Positions 30,688-34,051 of a DNA stretch of 34,051 nt are shown piece after piece. Position 1 is the first letter of the stretch. Every line of letters starts with the position of its first letter. The notes under the pieces are model-generated. The model had not been told where the DNA came from and searched no databases. It worked only from the letters and a program-made list of their open reading frames with translations. Source of the stretch: Prevotellaceae bacterium UBA6417 (GTDB taxonomy: Bacteria; Bacteroidota; Bacteroidia; Bacteroidales; Bacteroidaceae); assembly GCA_002439755.1 (NCBI GenBank), contig DJPH01000057.1:1-34051 (forward strand), written 5' to 3'. Made by a program: the position numbers and the translations under genes.

Positions 30688-31863
30688 ATGAAGAAGTTTT
30701 TATTATTGATTTCGGCTTTTTCCATGCTGCCTTTTTGCAGCAATGCCCAGAATGACGTTTACTACATTCCTTCCAAGGAGGTAAAGGAAGTTCATGTGAA
30801 AAATTTGCCTCAGCAACAAAGCAATGAAACCTATACAGAGACCGAAACTGCACCTCTTCGCAGGAACAATACAGATGTAGATGCCTATAACCGCCGCAGC
30901 AATACGGCGAGCGATGTTGAGTCGCAAGAATCCTCTGTTACGTCGAGTCAGTCAGACAATAACGATGACTATTCCTGCTCCAAGCTGATCATCCGTTTTC
31001 ATTCGCCTGCCGGTGTAATAGTCAGCAGTCCGTATTATTGGGACATCTGTTACGGAAACACCTGGGATGTCTATTACGACAGTTGGGCTTTCGGTCTTCC
31101 CAGTTGGGCCTTTTGGTCATACGCCTATGACCCGTGGTATTACAACCGCTGGTGGTATCGATCCTGTTGGGACTATACGTGGGGATGGTACGACCCGTGG
31201 TGGGGCGCAAGCTATTGGGGCTGGAACCGTCCCGTTTATTGGGGCTGGAACAGGCCTTACTACGGTGGTTGGGGCCATCCGCATCACGGTCCCGGCCATG
31301 GCTGGGGACATGGTTTTGCTCCCGGATTCAATCATCCCGCAGGTGGCGGACGCGACTTCATGGCCGGCACCGAAAGCATCCGACGCGGTTCGGCCGGCGG
31401 CTACATCCGCCAGGGAGGCAGCAATATCCGTTCCATGGCAAGCGGCAACGGGGCTGGTCGTAACGGATTTACGAGCAATCGCGGCACATTGTCCAAAAGT
31501 TTCCGCATAGACGGAACCAATACGCGCACCAACGATGCCATGCGTCAGGGCGGTGGCGGCTTTGCACGCAATAACGGGACCTATTCGCGGCGCGATGCCA
31601 ACGGCACATTGCAGCAGCGTTATGCCGGTCGCAATACGCGCAGCAATAGAGAGTCCACACAGCGCAGCACGCCACAGGTTACGCAGCGTTCAAACTCCTT
31701 CCCGTCAACTTCGCGCGGCAATGGCGGCAGCGTAGGTTCGTCGTCATCGCGTGGTGGAGGCTTCTCGTCGGGCGGCAGCAGTGTTTCGCGCGGTGGAGGC
31801 GGCGGTTTCTCGCGTGGCGGAGGCGGTGGCTTCTCACGTGGTGGCGGTGGCGGACGCCGCTAA
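30688..31863 (+). CDS. Secreted Trp/Tyr- and Gly-rich low-complexity protein
   Basis: 391 residues with a signal peptide (MKKFLLLISAFSMLPFCSNAQ). An acidic, Ser/Asn-rich N-terminal part (about 22-105) is followed by an aromatic block (about 115-220) with roughly 19 tryptophans plus many tyrosines (WWYRSCWDYTWGWYDPWWG). Next comes a His/Gly spacer (GHPHHGPGHGWGHGF), a long Arg/Asn/Ser/Gly-rich disordered region and a C-terminal array of the octamer SRGGGGGF ending in GGGGGRR. Short DNA repeats underlie both blocks: TATTGGGGCTGGAAC at 31213-31227 and 31237-31251. It lies 36 bp before the barrel gene and is probably co-transcribed. It resembles Gly/Arg-rich exported proteins of Bacteroidota with no known function; a surface, adhesive or matrix role is inference. 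Confidence 0.78.
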   Translation: MKKFLLLISAFSMLPFCSNAQNDVYYIPSKEVKEVHVKNLPQQQSNETYTETETAPLRRNNTDVDAYNRRSNTASDVESQESSVTSSQSDNNDDYSCSKLIIRFHSPAGVIVSSPYYWDICYGNTWDVYYDSWAFGLPSWAFWSYAYDPWYYNRWWYRSCWDYTWGWYDPWWGASYWGWNRPVYWGWNRPYYGGWGHPHHGPGHGWGHGFAPGFNHPAGGGRDFMAGTESIRRGSAGGYIRQGGSNIRSMASGNGAGRNGFTSNRGTLSKSFRIDGTNTRTNDAMRQGGGGFARNNGTYSRRDANGTLQQRYAGRNTRSNRESTQRSTPQVTQRSNSFPSTSRGNGGSVGSSSSRGGGFSSGGSSVSRGGGGGFSRGGGGGFSRGGGGGRR

Positions 31864-31899
31864 TCCTTATTACTCATCAAATCAACCAGAATCATCATC

Positions 31900-33438
31900 A
31901 TGTTCAACAAAATACTTTTATCAGGAATCGGTTTGTTACTGCCGGTTCTCGCTTCTGCGCAAGACATCTATCAAATGGAAAATTTTTCGAGCGGCCAGCT
32001 CAGCGGAACAGCCCGCTATGTCGGTATGGGAGGTGCCATGTCGGCTCTGGGTGCCGACTTGTCGACCATGAGTTCCAACCCGGCGGCCATCGGATTGTAC
32101 CGCCGCAGCGACATTGCCATGAGTCTGGGCGTTGTTACGCAGGAAGATGCCGAAAAATTCGACGGGAAAAACAAAACTCACCTCTCGTTCGACCAACTGG
32201 GCTTTGTCTATGCCCTCAAATTGGACGACAGTACATGTAAATTTCTCAACTTCGGTTTCAACTACCACAAGCAGAAAGATTTCAACCGCCTGCTGAGTGT
32301 TTCCGGTTCACCAGCCGGCAATGTCTCGCAAACCTGGCAGATGGCCGACCTCGCCTCTTATTGGGGTGGCCACGACAAGGCTACGCCTTTGGCCAACATG
32401 GGGTGGGAAGCCTATCTGATAGGCGCCGACGATGACGGCAACTACAATGCCTACGGTGCCTCCGCGCTGTCCTATAAACATGCCCGTTGGGGAAGCATAC
32501 AGGCCTATGATTTCAACATCTCCACCAATTTGTCCGAGCAGTTCTACCTTGGCTTGACAATCGGTGCCATGAATGTCAATTACCACAGCTATTCGCTTTA
32601 TGCCGAGAATCTGGTCAACAGCGACGGTCAGGCTGCCGGTTCCTATTCGCTCAGTGACGACAGAACCATTACCGGTAGTGCTTTCAATGTCAAGCTGGGA
32701 TTCATAGCGCGTCCCGTCAAGGAATCGCCGTTCAGGGTCGGCGTTTCGGTTTCCACGCCCACCTATTACAATCTTCGCCAACGCTCATTCTCGCGCATAT
32801 TGGCCAATTATTCCGACGACAACACCACCTACGACCCCTATGCCGACATAGGCGGTTACGACTACAACATACACACCCCGTGGACGTTTAACCTGAGCCT
32901 GGGACACACCATCGCCAATTGCGTTGCCATCGGTGCCGAATACGAGTATGCCGACTATTCGACGGCCAAAGTTACCTACGACAGCGGTTATGACGACTGG
33001 GGATGGGGTTCCGACGAAACCGAAGACCGCGAGCTCAACAATCAGTCAAGCCGATTCCTAAAAGGCGTAAGCACATTCAAGTTAGGCTTGGAATGGATGG
33101 TCGATCCTAAGGTTGCCATCCGCTTTGGCTACAACTATGTGTCTTCACCGTTCAAGACAGGGGCATATCCCAACCAGACCATCAACAGTGCCTCGATAGA
33201 CTATCAGACCACGTCGGACTATATGAACCTTTCAGGCATCAACCGCTATACGGTAGGCCTCGGATTCAATTTCGGCAAAGCCTATCTCGATGCCGCCTGC
33301 CAATACGCGCATCAAAGCGGCACATTTTATCCGTTTAACACGCAGAACGGAATAGACACGAACTTGAACGAAGCACCTTCGTTCAAGTTGAATCTGAGCA
33401 ACACCCAGTTGATGGTGACTGTAGGCTACCGCTTTTAG
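31900..33438 (+). CDS. OmpP1/FadL-like outer-membrane transport protein ('hemin receptor'-type)
   Basis: 512 residues. A signal peptide (MFNKILLSGIGLLLPVLASAQ) is followed by the characteristic FadL/TodX N-terminal region: GTARYVGMGGAMSALGADLSTMSSNPAAIGLYRRSD, with the NPA motif in the hatch-like segment. The rest is strand-rich with alternating aromatic residues (FNFGFNYHKQKDFN, SLYAENLVNSDGQ, VGLGFNFGKAYLDAACQY) and ends VGYRF, the outer-membrane barrel terminus. FadL-type barrels carry hydrophobic compounds across the outer membrane; in Bacteroidota such proteins are often labelled hemin receptors without direct proof. Length and layout fit. It follows the Trp/Gly-rich secreted protein by 36 bp, which suggests a shared surface function. 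Substrate unknown. Confidence 0.85.
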   Translation: MFNKILLSGIGLLLPVLASAQDIYQMENFSSGQLSGTARYVGMGGAMSALGADLSTMSSNPAAIGLYRRSDIAMSLGVVTQEDAEKFDGKNKTHLSFDQLGFVYALKLDDSTCKFLNFGFNYHKQKDFNRLLSVSGSPAGNVSQTWQMADLASYWGGHDKATPLANMGWEAYLIGADDDGNYNAYGASALSYKHARWGSIQAYDFNISTNLSEQFYLGLTIGAMNVNYHSYSLYAENLVNSDGQAAGSYSLSDDRTITGSAFNVKLGFIARPVKESPFRVGVSVSTPTYYNLRQRSFSRILANYSDDNTTYDPYADIGGYDYNIHTPWTFNLSLGHTIANCVAIGAEYEYADYSTAKVTYDSGYDDWGWGSDETEDRELNNQSSRFLKGVSTFKLGLEWMVDPKVAIRFGYNYVSSPFKTGAYPNQTINSASIDYQTTSDYMNLSGINRYTVGLGFNFGKAYLDAACQYAHQSGTFYPFNTQNGIDTNLNEAPSFKLNLSNTQLMVTVGYRF

Positions 33439-33760
33439 AAAGAAACATTTCCAGAATATATACGATTAGTAAGATTTAGTGCGAATGCCCGTCGTTGCTG
33501 CAAAAACGTCCTATTAACAGGCGTTTTACAGCTTCGAGGGGTTTTTCATGTCTTGTGGCGTCTCTGCTGTGTCTGCGCTTGTCGGGAACCGGACTTTTCC
33601 CGTTTCGATTGTCTGCGTCAGAAAACACATTTTCAAGCCATGAAAACAGATTCGCAAGCTCTGATTAGCCACTAATTGATAGATGTTTAGACATTACAAA
33701 CGGCAAACTTACCGATATGTCGGAAAAAAGCAGTAAGTTTGCACTTAAAATCCTGCCAAA
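33439..33760 (+). other. Intergenic region before ftsY: weak terminator, -7 box and inverted repeat
   Basis: No gene was seen. A weak hairpin (AAAACG 33503-33508 with CGTTTT 33522-33527, plus CCT/AGG inside) may end the barrel transcript. A TAAGTTTG -7 box lies at 33734-33741, 19 bp before the ftsY ATG. Its core forms a perfect 10-bp inverted repeat with an upstream copy (GCAAACTTAC at 33703-33712, GTAAGTTTGC at 33733-33742). Confidence 0.5.
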
Positions 33761-34051
33761 ATGAAATTGTTCAATTTTTTCACGAAAGAGAAGAAAAAGA
33801 AAGTCCTTGATTCCGGTTTGCAGAAGACGAAAGAGAGCGTCTTTCAAAAGTTGCGCCGGGCGGTAGCGGGGAAATCGACCGTCGACGACGATGTGCTCGA
33901 CAACTTGGAGGATGTGTTGATAACGTCGGATGTAGGCGTTGACACGACACTTGAAATAATTGACCGCATAAAAGAGCGTGTGGCTCGCGACAAGTATGTA
34001 AAGACAAGCGAGCTCAATGCCATTTTGCGCGACGAGATAACCACCTTGCTC
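33761..34051 (+). CDS. ftsY: Signal recognition particle receptor FtsY, N-terminal part (runs off the window)
   Basis: The first 97 codons only. MKLFNFFTKEKKKKVLDSGLQKTKESVF is the Bacteroidota FtsY start: a short, basic, amphipathic membrane-binding N-terminus rather than the long acidic A domain of E. coli. The SRP-GTPase N domain follows (LRRAVAGKSTVDDDVLDNLEDVLITSDVGVDTTLEIIDRIKERV). The GTPase G domain lies beyond the right edge. FtsY docks SRP-ribosome complexes at the inner membrane for co-translational insertion. Start chosen from the -7 box 19 bp upstream and from the family N-terminus. Confidence 0.92.
   Translation, partial: MKLFNFFTKEKKKKVLDSGLQKTKESVFQKLRRAVAGKSTVDDDVLDNLEDVLITSDVGVDTTLEIIDRIKERVARDKYVKTSELNAILRDEITTLL

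Noticed and set aside
31213..31251. Short direct repeat as a transposon footprint
   Set aside because: It encodes the repeated aromatic motif YWGWNRP in frame and is part of the low-complexity gene.

Overview
The window looks like chromosomal DNA from a gut or oral Bacteroidota (Bacteroidales, Prevotella/Bacteroides-like). Three things point there. Several genes and the tRNA have the Bacteroidota -7 promoter box TAnnTTTG (TACCTTTG, TAACTTTG, TAAGTTTG) and no Shine-Dalgarno sequence. There are lineage-typical families (DUF4831, HU-HIG-like HU, a DUF3078-like barrel, an OmpP1/FadL-like barrel, a DXS-like paralogue, the long PurF-like enzyme beside carAB). Housekeeping genes resemble Bacteroides proteins. 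Identifications come from reading translations; no database search was run.

Layout. 1-2961 (+): the end of a DUF6057-like protein, a beta-propeller lipoprotein with a CxxCH haem motif, and NudC. 2991-3680 (-): a CbpA-type DnaJ protein. 3867-4030 (+): a tRNA-Thr(CGU) with clear promoter and terminator. 4062-11865 (-): a tightly packed run, in transcription order nnr (NAD(P)HX repair), DUF4831 protein, Tat-type Gfo/Idh/MocA oxidoreductase, small two-helix membrane protein, second Tat-type Gfo/Idh/MocA oxidoreductase, secreted protein with two DUF1080 (3-keto-disaccharide hydrolase) domains, and a divergent ApbE-like protein. 12116-18816 (-): GT2 glycosyltransferase, S9 (DPP5-like) peptidase, YidC and CTP synthase. 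18927-20273 (+): a DUF3078-like outer-membrane protein, divergent from pyrG.

20318-21510 is the accessory-looking part: an AT-rich, translationally coupled pair (an unknown protein and a YcxB-like two-helix membrane protein) followed by a 22-bp tandem array that can fold into hairpins. Then come an HU-like gene (-), a DXS-like enzyme with its own terminator (+), a PurF-like/carA/carB operon (+), a secreted Trp- and Gly-rich protein with a FadL-like barrel (+), and the start of ftsY at the right edge.

The best candidate for an interesting system is the 4-12 kb operon. Two exported Gfo/Idh/MocA enzymes and a DUF1080 protein fit the recently recognised oxidation-elimination (3-keto-glycoside) route for breaking glycosidic bonds. 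Here the DUF1080 protein carries two domains, a small membrane protein sits between the two oxidoreductases, and an ApbE-like protein with altered active-site positions and no signal peptide closes the run, with a nicotinamide-repair gene at its head. Most of the rest is ordinary core genome.
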